A stretch of DNA of 64,000 nt, taken from positions 1 through 64,000 of the forward strand of contig JBHLNL010000001.1 of the NCBI GenBank assembly GCA_048941605.1, in the 5' to 3' direction. Each line of letters opens with the position of its first letter. Position 1 is the first letter of the stretch. The notes beneath the pieces were generated by a model. The model was not told where the DNA came from. It did not search any database and saw only the letters and a program-made list of their open reading frames with translations. The DNA comes from Loki-b32 sp048941605 (lineage in GTDB: Archaea > Asgardarchaeota > Lokiarchaeia > Sigyniarchaeales > SOKP01). A program made the position numbers and the translations under genes. Shown here in pieces: positions 44,778 through 54,090 of this stretch.

Positions 44778-44984
44778 TATTAAAATTACTAAAATTCGAT
44801 TTAATTGGAGATATTAAGTAATGAAAATTAGATTTAGATATAAAATACAAATAATATCATAGTAATACTATAATTTTAAATAGGAACGGTATTGAGTTTT
44901 TGAATAAAGAAAAATTTATTGTATTTTAGTATCTTTTTTTAACCAATAAATAGAAAACGTGTAAAAAAATAAAAATAAAAAAAC

Positions 44985-44992
44985 TTTATATA
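44985..44992 (+). promoter_or_regulatory. TATA box for the 45-kb gene
   Basis: TTTATATA preceded by a purine run (BRE-like) about 45 bases before the ATG at 45037; transcription would start near 45018. Confidence 0.5.
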
Positions 44993-45036
44993 TGCTTACT
45001 CAAATATAACTTTTAATTATCTATTGGTTATTGATT

Positions 45037-45501
45037 ATGATGGAAACAGACAATAGCACTCAAAAAAATAAAATTTCTATAGGTCTTATTATAACAAATA
45101 ATGAACTTAATAATAATCCTATTTTTCCCTCAGAAATTAAGCAGGAGATATTGGATTCCCCTTATTATTTATTAATTTTCATTTCCCGGGAAGATGTTGT
45201 AAAAATAAGCTGTTTTCCAACAAAAAATAAAAACATTAAGAAGATTCTTGTGAAACTTAAAGAATTTTCACCAGATCTCGTTAAGGGAATATCTAATGTA
45301 TTGAATGATTTAAATCTTAGCAAAGAAATTTTACACACCACAGGATTATGTTATGAAATGGAGAAATGTTTCTATGAAACTTATCTAATTGGAGATATGG
45401 TAGATGCTGGAAAATTAACTATTAATATTATTAAGGAGAAGTTTATGGCAGTTGCAAATGTTTTAAATGTTATTATCGAAGATATTCCCACACTTATGTA
45501 A
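45037..45501 (+). CDS. Hypothetical protein, possibly ACT-like
   Basis: 154 residues from the ATG at 45037 (the frame also has a TTG at 45031). The core LLIFISREDVVKISCFPT, helix KKILVKLKEFSPDLVKGISNVLNDL and following strand have the beta-alpha-beta order of ACT-type ligand-binding domains, and the C-terminal helix may mediate dimers. The assignment is weak. No Cys clusters, TM helices or signal. Confidence 0.5.
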   Translation: MMETDNSTQKNKISIGLIITNNELNNNPIFPSEIKQEILDSPYYLLIFISREDVVKISCFPTKNKNIKKILVKLKEFSPDLVKGISNVLNDLNLSKEILHTTGLCYEMEKCFYETYLIGDMVDAGKLTINIIKEKFMAVANVLNVIIEDIPTLM

Positions 45502-45594
45502 AAGAGCTAAAATCTCTCTGCTATAATTATTATTTTAATATATTAATAAGACTTATTTAAATTTTTTTAAGAAAAAAGTAGCTGTTATAATACA

Positions 45595-45801
45595 ATGAGT
45601 GATAAAAAAGTTCCCCCACCCCCTGTACTCCCTCCTTCAATTACCGTAGATGAAAACTTTTGTTTTTTTCATAAAGGTGATATTAAAGGTGAAATCTATA
45701 TATGCCCCTCTTGCAAAACAAGATATTGCCTAAAATGTGCTGAAAAAGCAAAAAGTAATGGACAGTTGTGCATAAAATGTAAGCATCTAGTTTTAATGTA
45801 A
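45595..45801 (+). CDS. Small Cys-rich zinc-finger protein with Pro-rich N-terminus
   Basis: 68 residues. The Pro-rich start (KVPPPPVLPPS) leads to CFFHKGDI, CPSC, RYCLKCAEK and CIKC, a B-box/RING-like arrangement of Cys and His binding one or two zinc ions. Such short fingers are frequent in Asgard genomes and are sometimes linked to ubiquitin-like systems; none is seen here. Function unknown. Confidence 0.68.
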   Translation: MSDKKVPPPPVLPPSITVDENFCFFHKGDIKGEIYICPSCKTRYCLKCAEKAKSNGQLCIKCKHLVLM

Positions 45802-45833
45802 TCAATATCTCAAATTGTGGTACTTGATTTTAA

Positions 45834-46220
45834 TTATTCTTGCACTTGTTTAATTGAGGAGAGAGATCTCCAAGCTTTCCAAAAAATTAACCATAAAATA
45901 ATAAAAATAAACAATGATGTAGCAAACGTATACCCTCCTATAAAAAGATCAATTATAAACAAGAAAGGAATTCCTGCTATAGCAAACCCTAATATATAAC
46001 CATAACCCCAATATCGATTCTTCAAACCGATAATCACGGTGGGTATTATTGTTGTGAAAATTATTGTCAAATAAGACCAAATCTCCATTGACTCCGAAAT
46101 AATCCACATATTTATCCAAGATACAATAAAACCAACTATAACCCATATTACAGTTATAAAATCAATCCTAAATTCTGGTTCTGGTCTTCCTACAGTTTGG
46201 TCTTTCTTTCTAATTGGCAT
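45834..46220 (-). CDS. Small polytopic membrane protein
   Basis: 128 residues with about four hydrophobic helices (roughly 18-42, 47-66, 72-92, 97-116) and charged, short termini. No signal or catalytic motif, so no function is assigned. It is convergent with the zinc-finger gene and overlaps a short spurious plus-strand frame. Confidence 0.6.
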   Translation of the reverse strand: MPIRKKDQTVGRPEPEFRIDFITVIWVIVGFIVSWINMWIISESMEIWSYLTIIFTTIIPTVIIGLKNRYWGYGYILGFAIAGIPFLFIIDLFIGGYTFATSLFIFIILWLIFWKAWRSLSSIKQVQE

Positions 46221-46999
46221 AGTTATGCTAAATTTTTTATGGCGATTAATTAAATTAACATATTTTTTTTTTAATTTTCTCCTTAATTTTAAATTTATAT
46301 TTAAAAAACCTACTATCTATAATAATTTAATTTATAAGCTCTTAATGATATATAAAATGTAAGATAAAAATTTAAATTCGATATACCAATAAAAAAACAC
46401 AATTACATCAAAATCTAACACAATTTTAAGTTTAAATTAAACAAAATAGGAAAAAATTTAAGCAATCTAACCAAAATCAATAATAATGACTCCTGCCTAC
46501 ACCCTGGATTTTTGTCTTTTGGTAGTGTAAATTCTTACACTCTGATTTCGCCCTCCTCCCCCTATTTTGTTTTGACGCGTATTTGCGTCTCGTAGGGCAG
46601 GAGTCACCTTTTATTATTTTCTAAAATCAAATTAGGATGTTGATTAAATTAATTTAGCTTACAATAACTTTGATTTATAAATTTGAAAATGGTTTTAGGA
46701 TGAAAAAAAATTTGTCAGAATATCCTGAAAGTAAAAATACTTAACCCTAACAACAATCCTTATTCCTAATATTTACACAATTAAATATATATCCACTGTA
46801 ACTTATAAAAACAAAATAAAATTATTAAACTAAAAAGTCAAATTTTCAATATTAATAAAATTTTCACCGTTTTTTAATAATATTGATAATCTTATGTATC
46901 AAATCATAAAATATAAAAACTTTGATGACTAATTAATTAAAACAACTATTTATTTATTTATTAAAATAGTAACTTAACTAAAACAAAAATTTGATTCTT
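46221..46999. other. Gene-free region around the RNA candidate
   Basis: 779 bases between a membrane protein gene and tetraether lipid synthase. Apart from the GC-rich element at 46487-46606 it is AT-rich, without a credible frame. The lipid synthase is about 390 bases downstream of the element, too far for a simple 5' leader. Confidence 0.6.
46487..46606 (+). ncRNA. Candidate structured non-coding RNA, GC-rich, about 118 nt
   Basis: Inside a 770-bp gene-free region, 46488-46605 has about 47% G+C (56 of 118 by my count) against AT-rich flanks. Its ends pair: GACTCCTGCCTAC (46488-46500) with GTAGGGCAGGAGTC (46592-46605), 13 bp with one bulged G. Inside are AGTGTAA-ATTC-TTACACT (46524-46541) and GACGC-GTATTT-GCGTC (46574-46589). 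A TATA-like ATTTAAG lies about 28 bases upstream on the plus strand and a T-rich tract follows, so plus is preferred, though a closed stem reads in both directions. No match to 7S/SRP, RNase P, tRNA or C/D-box motifs. Confidence 0.55.
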
Positions 47000-48733
47000 A
47001 TGACAGAATTAGAGACTCGACATGATCAAAAAGATAACGTCGAAATAATTAGAACTACTACAAGCATTTGTCCAGAATGTATGCATCATATCGAAGCAGA
47101 AATTTACGTTGACCCCGAAACAGACTGGGTCATGATGCGCAAAACCTGTAAGGATCATGGAGAATTCAAAGATAAGCTGTCGATAAATGCTGAGGATTAT
47201 AAATGGCAACAAAGTTTTACAGATGAAATCGGTTCAACAATAAATAATTCAACGCAACCTGAATATGTATCTTCAGGAATTAAAGAATGTACCAATAAGG
47301 GATGCCCATTTGATTGTGGGCTTTGTCAAAACCATAAAAGTGCTCCGAACATCTGCTTAATAGATATTACAAATAGGTGTAATTTAACATGTCCAATATG
47401 CTTTGCTAATGCTAGCGCTGCTGGTTATGTTGTAGAGCCTACATTCGAAGAGCTCGTTCAGATTATGAAACATTTCAGATCAATGAAACCCATTCCGGCA
47501 GTTTTACTCCAATTATCGGGAGGAGAACCTACAGTAAGAGATGATCTTCCGGAAATTATTCGCAAAGGCAAAGATTTAGGCTTTACAGAAGTTATGGTCA
47601 CTACAAATGGTGTAAGATTTGGTAAATCACCTGAATTCATGAAAAAATGCATGGATGCTGGAATGGATGCGATATATCTACAATTTGATGCTACAGATAA
47701 TCCTGAAATATGGAAAAAGATTAGAGGAGTTAATTTATGGCCACTTAAACAGAGGGTTATCGAAAATGCACGTAAAATTGGATTTTATGGTATAATGTTA
47801 GTTCCAGTTATTGCAAAGGGAGTAAATGATCATGAAATTGGAAAGATTCTGGATTATGCCAGAGATAATTGTGATGTTGTATCAGGAATTATATTCCAAC
47901 CAGTTTCTTTAACGGGACGTATAAGTTTTGAAGAATTAATGGATATTAGATATACAACCTCTGATTTAAAAGAAGCAATTAACGCTCATACAGGTGGCGC
48001 GGTTACAAAGTTCTATCCAATTGCTACTACTGCAAAAATGACGAAATTGTTAGCTTGGTTTGATGATATGCCCCCTTTTAGCATGACAAGCCACCAAGAT
48101 TGCGGGTTCTGTACAATCTGTGTTGTCAACGACAAAGGAGATTGGGAGCCAATAGAAAACTATTTTGATGCTGAAGGTTTAATTAAGTGGTCTAATAAGG
48201 TTTGGGATATGGTTGAAAAACAAGAGGTTCCAAAACCTACTGGATTATTAAAAGGAGTTAATTTAGAAGACTTTGGTCAGCTTATTGCAAAAATTGGAAA
48301 TTTTGTTGATGATATGACTAGTTTAGGGTACCGACAGGCTATTAAAGCTTATTATTTCGCTGGAGCAGCAAGATACATTAAACATCCAGAGAAAATTCTT
48401 ACAAGCAAAACTTATCAGGCATTTGCTCGTTTAGTAATGGCTCCAAACCTGAAGTCTGCGGGTGATTTCTTGCACGACCGTAATCTAATGGTGTCTAGCA
48501 TGCATTTCCAAGATTCTTATAACTTTGATCTTAACAGGGTGTGTCGTTGCCTTGTCCATTACGGAGTTATTGACCCCGATGACCCAAGTAAAGTAAGAGA
48601 AATTCCATTTTGTAGTATGAACACATATCACAGACCAATTATAGAACGACAACTTGCAATAGCAGGGAAAACAGCAAAGAAGCCGGAAGTTATCCAAGCA
48701 GAAATCGAGGAACTACTAAAAACAGTTGAATAA
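47000..48733 (+). CDS. tes: Tetraether lipid synthase-like radical SAM protein (Tes/MJ0619 family)
   Basis: 577 residues from the ATG at 47000 (the frame also begins with TTG at 46991). The radical SAM cluster is CNLTCPIC (C127, C131, C134). Upstream are SICPEC (C24, C27), RKTC (C50) and CPFDCGLC (C102, C106, C109), and downstream CGFCTIC, so additional Fe-S clusters and a metal site are expected, as in the enzyme that couples two archaeol chains into GDGT. LQLSGGEPTVRDDLPE is the SAM-binding GGE motif. Activity on lipids is inferred from family membership. Confidence 0.85.
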   Translation: MTELETRHDQKDNVEIIRTTTSICPECMHHIEAEIYVDPETDWVMMRKTCKDHGEFKDKLSINAEDYKWQQSFTDEIGSTINNSTQPEYVSSGIKECTNKGCPFDCGLCQNHKSAPNICLIDITNRCNLTCPICFANASAAGYVVEPTFEELVQIMKHFRSMKPIPAVLLQLSGGEPTVRDDLPEIIRKGKDLGFTEVMVTTNGVRFGKSPEFMKKCMDAGMDAIYLQFDATDNPEIWKKIRGVNLWPLKQRVIENARKIGFYGIMLVPVIAKGVNDHEIGKILDYARDNCDVVSGIIFQPVSLTGRISFEELMDIRYTTSDLKEAINAHTGGAVTKFYPIATTAKMTKLLAWFDDMPPFSMTSHQDCGFCTICVVNDKGDWEPIENYFDAEGLIKWSNKVWDMVEKQEVPKPTGLLKGVNLEDFGQLIAKIGNFVDDMTSLGYRQAIKAYYFAGAARYIKHPEKILTSKTYQAFARLVMAPNLKSAGDFLHDRNLMVSSMHFQDSYNFDLNRVCRCLVHYGVIDPDDPSKVREIPFCSMNTYHRPIIERQLAIAGKTAKKPEVIQAEIEELLKTVE

Positions 48734-48894
48734 TTGTTTAATTTATTTTCTTTTTTTATCTTATAATTTTCTATAAAATATTTTTTAATTATCTACATCC
48801 ATTTCTTTGAATTTATGTCATCTTAAAATTCACCCAAACCTATAAATAAGATTTTATCATATAATATTTTGAATTTTAAAATTGGGGTGATAAT

Positions 48895-49329
48895 TTGCCA
48901 AGATTAGATAGAAAAATAGAAATTGATTCTGCTCCAGAAATTATTTTTAATATAGTTACAGATGGTGTGAATACACCTAAATGGAATCCTACTGTAAGTG
49001 CTGTAACTCCGATTGAAGATGATAAAATCCAATTAGAAACTGATATCGGTGGTATCACAATTATAAATACTGAAACAGAGGAAAATAAAAGTACTACATG
49101 GTATACAGAGAAAAGTGACATGAATTCAATAGGTTATATTTTAAATCCTAAGAAACCGACAACAACACAGGTTATTATTTGGACTGATTATGATGATAAA
49201 AAGCAATCGAAATTATTTAAAAAAACAGCGGATCGAATTTTGGAAGGATTAAAATTTTATGCTGAATTTCTCCAGAAAGGAGGTGACCCTAGCACTTATA
49301 ATAAATGGGAGCTTTTAGCTCCACTCTAA
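48895..49329 (+). CDS. SRPBCC-fold protein
   Basis: 144 residues. RKIEIDSAPEIIFNIVTDGVNTPKWNPTV, a beta-sheet middle and a long C-terminal helix (FKKTADRILEGLKFYAEFLQ) follow the START/polyketide-cyclase (SRPBCC) pattern, a helix-grip fold binding a hydrophobic ligand. The start is TTG with GGGGTGAT placed four bases upstream. Ligand unknown; it follows the lipid synthase gene by 160 bp. Confidence 0.82.
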   Translation: MPRLDRKIEIDSAPEIIFNIVTDGVNTPKWNPTVSAVTPIEDDKIQLETDIGGITIINTETEENKSTTWYTEKSDMNSIGYILNPKKPTTTQVIIWTDYDDKKQSKLFKKTADRILEGLKFYAEFLQKGGDPSTYNKWELLAPL

Positions 49330-49403
49330 TTCTTTTTTTTTTTTATTTAATATCAAAAAAGTTATATAAAAATGGATCTTGAGATTTCTTTATTGAAAAA
49401 ATC

Positions 49404-50831
49404 TTACATAATCTTTTTCCATCGCGTTCCGTCTGGACCATCTTCAAGTTGTATTCCTGCTTTTTTTAGTTTACTTCTTATTTTATCGCTAATTTCATAA
49501 TTTTTATCTTTTCTTGCTTTATCACGGATATCTATAATAAGTTCCATTAATTCATTTAATTTGATATCTACAGCGTCTTCTTTTTTTGAGAAATCAAGAC
49601 CAAAGATACCCAGAAGTTCAAGTAATGTTTCTCGAGCTTTTAAAAGTATTTCTTTTTGGTTATCTAATGAACTATTAATTTGCTTTATGAATTCATATAT
49701 AGCAGCAAGAGCTTTTGGATTGTTGAAATCATCATCCATGGCTTCTTCAAAATCTTTTCTAACAGATTTTATAACGCTTTCAAGTGTAGTTTCACTTCCA
49801 CCTGAAGATTGCTCGATTGCATTTAAGCAATTTCTTATTTTTTCAACATTATTCTTAGCATTTTCAATAACATCAAGATTCCAATCCACTGCAGATCTAT
49901 AATGTCCAGAAACAAGACCCATTCGTATATTAAGTCCTCCATATTTGTCTATTAATTCACGCGCAGTAATATAATTTCCAAGACTTTTGCTCATTTTTTT
50001 CCCATAGACAGTAATGAATTCAGCATGCATCCAATAGTTCACAAACTTTTTTCCTGTAGATGCTTCAGATTGAGCAATTTCATTAGGATGATGAGTTGGA
50101 ATATGATCGATGCCACCACCATGAATATCTAACGTATCGCCTAAATATTTCATACCCATTACCGAACATTCAAGATGCCACCCTGGATATCCTTCCCCCC
50201 AAGGAGAGTTCCACCGCATAGTATGGATTTGGTCTCCCTTTCTTGCATTTAGCCACAATGCAAAATCAAAATAATTTCTTTTTAATGGATCTTGGTCTAC
50301 ACGTGCTTTTGCTTTCTCTTCATCAAGTTTTAGCCTTGCAAGTTTTCCATAATCTTTAAATTTTTTAGTATCATAATAGACATTACCTTCTACTTCATAG
50401 GCATACCCTTTTTCTAATAGAATTTTAATTACTTCAATCATATCGGGGATAAGAGCTGTAGCTCTTGGAGAAATATTCGGTCTCTGAATATTTAAATCAT
50501 CAATAACTTGCCAATATTCTTCAATTTGTTTTTCTACTAACTCCCAAGGATTGATTTTTTTTTCCTTTGCTCTTTTTTCTATTTTATCTTCTCCCTGATC
50601 AGCATCATCAGTTAAATGTCCTACATCTGTGAAATTTTGGACATGGAATACATTATAACCTTTATATCGAAGGTATCGGATAACCACATCCCAAGAACTA
50701 TAAGTTCTAGCATTACCAATATGCACATCATCATAAACGGTTTGACCACATGTATAGATTTTTACTTGACCTTCCTCTAAAGGTTTGAATATTTCTTTTT
50801 GCCGAGTCATAGTGTTGTAGATCTTAAGCAT
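49404..50831 (-). CDS. cysS: Cysteinyl-tRNA synthetase
   Basis: 475 residues. Class I signatures: YTCGQTVYDDVHIGNAR (HIGN form of HIGH), Zn-binding C/H residues around WHLECSVMGMKYLG and HGGGIDHIPTHHPNE, and GKKMSKSLGN for KMSKS. A DALR-type anticodon-binding domain closes the protein and the C-terminus is slightly short. It charges tRNA-Cys. It lies downstream of ileS on the same strand with 76 bp between them. Confidence 0.95.
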   Translation of the reverse strand: MLKIYNTMTRQKEIFKPLEEGQVKIYTCGQTVYDDVHIGNARTYSSWDVVIRYLRYKGYNVFHVQNFTDVGHLTDDADQGEDKIEKRAKEKKINPWELVEKQIEEYWQVIDDLNIQRPNISPRATALIPDMIEVIKILLEKGYAYEVEGNVYYDTKKFKDYGKLARLKLDEEKAKARVDQDPLKRNYFDFALWLNARKGDQIHTMRWNSPWGEGYPGWHLECSVMGMKYLGDTLDIHGGGIDHIPTHHPNEIAQSEASTGKKFVNYWMHAEFITVYGKKMSKSLGNYITARELIDKYGGLNIRMGLVSGHYRSAVDWNLDVIENAKNNVEKIRNCLNAIEQSSGGSETTLESVIKSVRKDFEEAMDDDFNNPKALAAIYEFIKQINSSLDNQKEILLKARETLLELLGIFGLDFSKKEDAVDIKLNELMELIIDIRDKARKDKNYEISDKIRSKLKKAGIQLEDGPDGTRWKKIM

Positions 50832-50907
50832 AAAATAATAAAGAATGAGTAAAAATAAGAATTTTACGGAACTTCTACGAATTTTTGTAATCTCCTTTAG
50901 ATATAAG

Positions 50908-53772
50908 TTAATTTAGTCTTTCAATAAATGCTTCTACTAGATTATTATCTATTTCAAATTTCTTAGTAGGTTCCTTTCCCTTCACATTATGAATGATAGA
51001 ATCTGCTTGAATCCTCCTTTTAATTTTATCATTATATTTTCCTAACGCTTCGGTAATTTCTTTATCTTCGGTTTTTATATACAAAATAATTCTATTTTCT
51101 GTTGATAAATTCAACTGTTTTCTAAAATTATTCAAATACCTTATCAAATTTCTTGTTATTCCTTCTAATTTCAACTCTGATGTTATTTTTGTGTCTAATT
51201 CTACAAAAAATTCAGTTTTATCTCCTTTTTTTGTGATTACTTTTCTCACATTTATAGCCTCTGCTATGATATCCAAATAATCTTGGTCTAGATTCACATT
51301 TTTCAAAGTCACTTTGCTTAAAATTTGTCTAATTGGAATATTCGCATTATCTCTCAATTCTAGAGATCTTCTTACAATTTCTTTTACTACATCCATATTT
51401 TCAAGAACTTCAAAATCCAGTAACTTTTCATCAAGATCAGGCCAATATTCTAAATGAATTGATTTTAAATTTACAAGTTTTCTCTCTTTTAATTTCTGGT
51501 ATATTATTTCTGAAATAAATGGGGTTAATGGAGCTAAAAGTTTTGCTAAATTGTAAAGTATATATGATAATGTGTTCATCGCTGATAATTTTTCATTTAT
51601 ATTTTCACTTTTAAAACGATTTCTACTATTTTTAATATACCATGTAGAAAGATCATCGATGAAGTTGAAAAATAATCTACAGGTCTCAGTTGTGTCATAA
51701 TCATCCATAAATTGTGTAACCTCTTGTATAAGCTTATTCAATAAACTAACAATCCATCGATCTAAAAGATTATCTGGATGAGTTAAATCCTTATTAATCT
51801 TATCAATATCTATTAATGAGTAAAACTTTAGAACATTAATTAACAATAAATTGAATCTTCTATATACTTGTTTTACTATATCCTCTTTAAAGTTCAAATC
51901 TTGTGCTCTCATTAATTGAGATGACATTAGATAAATTCTTAAGGCGTCAGCTCCATACTTTTCAATTATTAAATTTGGATCAGGGAAATTCCTTTTAGAT
52001 TTAGACATTTTAGATCCATCCTCAGCAAGTATATTTCCGTTTACAACAACATTTTTAAACGGAATCTCATCAAATAAGAGAACAGCGATTACATGCATAT
52101 AATAAAACCATGCCCTCACTTGTGGCACATATTCAGACACAAAATCACTTGGAAAATTATGTTTAAACCATTCCACATTCTCAAATGGATAATGTTTTGC
52201 AGCATATGGCATTGATCCTGACTCCAACCAACAATCAAATACTTCAGGCACACGATTCATAATTTTACCACAATACGGGCATTTAACATGTATTTTGTCA
52301 ACTATATGCCTATGTAGATCTAAATTATCGGGTACTTTTTCAACAGCATTCTCTTGCAACTCTTTAACTGATCCAATAACTCTAATTTGTTTACATTCTT
52401 CACATTCCCAAATAGGCATGGCAGTAGCCCAAAATCTATTTCTAGAGATACACCAATCCGGAGCACTATTTAAAATACTTTGATATCTTCTAAAGATTTC
52501 TTTAGGATACCAGTTGATTCTTTGAATAGTCTCCAAAAGTCTTGTTTTTATTCTTTGAATATCTATAAACCAAGCATCAAGAGCATTATATATTAATGGA
52601 GTATCACATCTATAACAAAATGGATATGAATGTGTGTAATCTTTTGCATTAAACAAAAGGTTTCGTTTATCTAAATCATGTAAAACTTCTTTATCTACGT
52701 CTTTAAACCACATTCCAATCCAATCCCTAGGACCATTTGCCAGATTACCATGCTCATCAATATGTTGAATCATGGGGAGATCATACTTTCTTATCATGTC
52801 GTAATCAAATTCTCCATATATAGCAAGGTGAATAATTCCTGTTCCTTCATCAGATAATACCTCATCACCACCATCAATTATAAAATGTCCTTTTTTATTA
52901 ATATCTGTAGAAATTTCATATAAGGGTTCATACTCTTTATCTATTAGGGCTTCTCCACTAAATTCCTCGACGATTTTGTAATTGTTTTCAAGCAAATCCA
53001 ACTGATTCTTTATTAAAATTAAATAATCGTTATCATATTTTATCTTTACATACTTTTGCTTACTATTTACAGCCAAAGCCACATTTCCGATTAAGGTCCA
53101 GGGGGTTGTGGTCCAAGCTAAGAGATAAGTTCTTGGTTCTTCTTTCAATTTGAATTTTGCTATTATAGCATGTTCAGTAATATCTCTATAGCTGTTATCC
53201 ATCGCTATTTCGGAATTAGAGAGTGGAGTTTCACACCGAGGACAATAAAATAAGACTTTTTTCCCCCTATATACGAACCCCTCATTGTATATTTTCTTAA
53301 AAATATACCACACAGTTTCCATATAAGAATTATCCATAGTTTTATACGAATTATCAAAATCTATCCACCTACCTACTCGTTCAACTGTTTTTTTCCATTC
53401 ATTTGTATACCAAAGCACTTTTGATCGGCAAAATTCATTAAATTCAGCCATGCCCATTTCATATATTTCATTCTTCTGCTTTAAATTTAATTCTCTTTCA
53501 CATATATTTTCTATTGGCAGACCATGGCAATCCCAACCCCATCTTCTTTCACATCGGTAGCCTTTCATTGTCCAATATCTTGGAAATACATCTTTTGTAA
53601 CAAAACTTAATATGTGACCATAATGAGGTAAACCTGTGGCAAATGGGGGTCCATCATAAAAGATATATGTTTTACCCTTCGGTCTTTGCTCCACACTTTT
53701 TTTAAATATTTCATTTTCTTTCCAGAATTCTAAAAATTCTAATTCTTTTTCATTATATGAAATCTTTAACAC
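50908..53772 (-). CDS. ileS: Isoleucyl-tRNA synthetase
   Basis: 954 residues. PPFATGLPHYGHIL (HIGH), FYCPRCETPLSN (zinc), the editing domain (WTTTPWTLIGN), VPEVFDCWLESGSMPYA, KMSKSKRNFPDP (KMSKS) and an anticodon-binding C-terminus with a long terminal extension. The first codon counted is GTG at 53772, which has no ribosome binding site; an ATT three codons later (53763) is preceded six bases earlier by GGTG and gives a start (SYNEKELEFLEFWKEN) typical of the family. The upstream region is structured. Confidence 0.94.
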   Translation of the reverse strand: MLKISYNEKELEFLEFWKENEIFKKSVEQRPKGKTYIFYDGPPFATGLPHYGHILSFVTKDVFPRYWTMKGYRCERRWGWDCHGLPIENICERELNLKQKNEIYEMGMAEFNEFCRSKVLWYTNEWKKTVERVGRWIDFDNSYKTMDNSYMETVWYIFKKIYNEGFVYRGKKVLFYCPRCETPLSNSEIAMDNSYRDITEHAIIAKFKLKEEPRTYLLAWTTTPWTLIGNVALAVNSKQKYVKIKYDNDYLILIKNQLDLLENNYKIVEEFSGEALIDKEYEPLYEISTDINKKGHFIIDGGDEVLSDEGTGIIHLAIYGEFDYDMIRKYDLPMIQHIDEHGNLANGPRDWIGMWFKDVDKEVLHDLDKRNLLFNAKDYTHSYPFCYRCDTPLIYNALDAWFIDIQRIKTRLLETIQRINWYPKEIFRRYQSILNSAPDWCISRNRFWATAMPIWECEECKQIRVIGSVKELQENAVEKVPDNLDLHRHIVDKIHVKCPYCGKIMNRVPEVFDCWLESGSMPYAAKHYPFENVEWFKHNFPSDFVSEYVPQVRAWFYYMHVIAVLLFDEIPFKNVVVNGNILAEDGSKMSKSKRNFPDPNLIIEKYGADALRIYLMSSQLMRAQDLNFKEDIVKQVYRRFNLLLINVLKFYSLIDIDKINKDLTHPDNLLDRWIVSLLNKLIQEVTQFMDDYDTTETCRLFFNFIDDLSTWYIKNSRNRFKSENINEKLSAMNTLSYILYNLAKLLAPLTPFISEIIYQKLKERKLVNLKSIHLEYWPDLDEKLLDFEVLENMDVVKEIVRRSLELRDNANIPIRQILSKVTLKNVNLDQDYLDIIAEAINVRKVITKKGDKTEFFVELDTKITSELKLEGITRNLIRYLNNFRKQLNLSTENRIILYIKTEDKEITEALGKYNDKIKRRIQADSIIHNVKGKEPTKKFEIDNNLVEAFIERLN

Positions 53773-53873
53773 CTTGTTTAATTTTTTTTTTATTTCATCA
53801 ACCTTTTTATCTTAAAATTATTAAAAAAATATTTAATTAATAAGTATAACTTCATATCAGAATTCACATATGG

Positions 53874-54023
53874 GATATTTATGAAGTAGGATGTGGAGGG
53901 TAAGTTTAAAAATTTCACTTCATAAATAAGTGAATTTAGATAATAATAATCGTGGATATGATCTTAATCATATTTTGTACAAAACCTAAGAATTTAGAAT
54001 TTACTTTCATAACATCCACATCC
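53874..54023 (-). promoter_or_regulatory. Candidate structured leader upstream of ileS
   Basis: Four inverted repeats cluster 100-250 bases before ileS: a 9-bp pair, 53889-53897 with 54015-54023 (GGATGTGGA/TCCACATCC); a 12-bp pair, 53876-53887 with 53918-53929; a 7-bp hairpin 53913-53933 (TTCACTT/AAGTGAA) that shares bases with the 12-bp pair; and ATATGAT-CTTA-ATCATAT at 53956-53973. The middle two exclude each other, as in attenuators. AT-richness makes some pairing expected by chance. Whether this is transcribed as an ileS leader is unknown. Confidence 0.38.
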
Positions 54024-54090
54024 ACTTTATATTTTAAATAAGGTAAAATGATCTAAAAAATATTATGGTATTTACTATATTTTTTCGAAA

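Noticed and set aside
45817..45999. Short plus-strand frame
   Set aside because: It overlaps the antisense membrane protein gene at 45834-46220, which has clear TM helices and better composition.
46487..46606. SRP RNA, RNase P RNA, tRNA or riboswitch for the lipid synthase
   Set aside because: No GGAAG/AGCAG-type SRP loop, no RNase P core, no TTCGANTC arm, and about 390 bases separate it from the next start codon.
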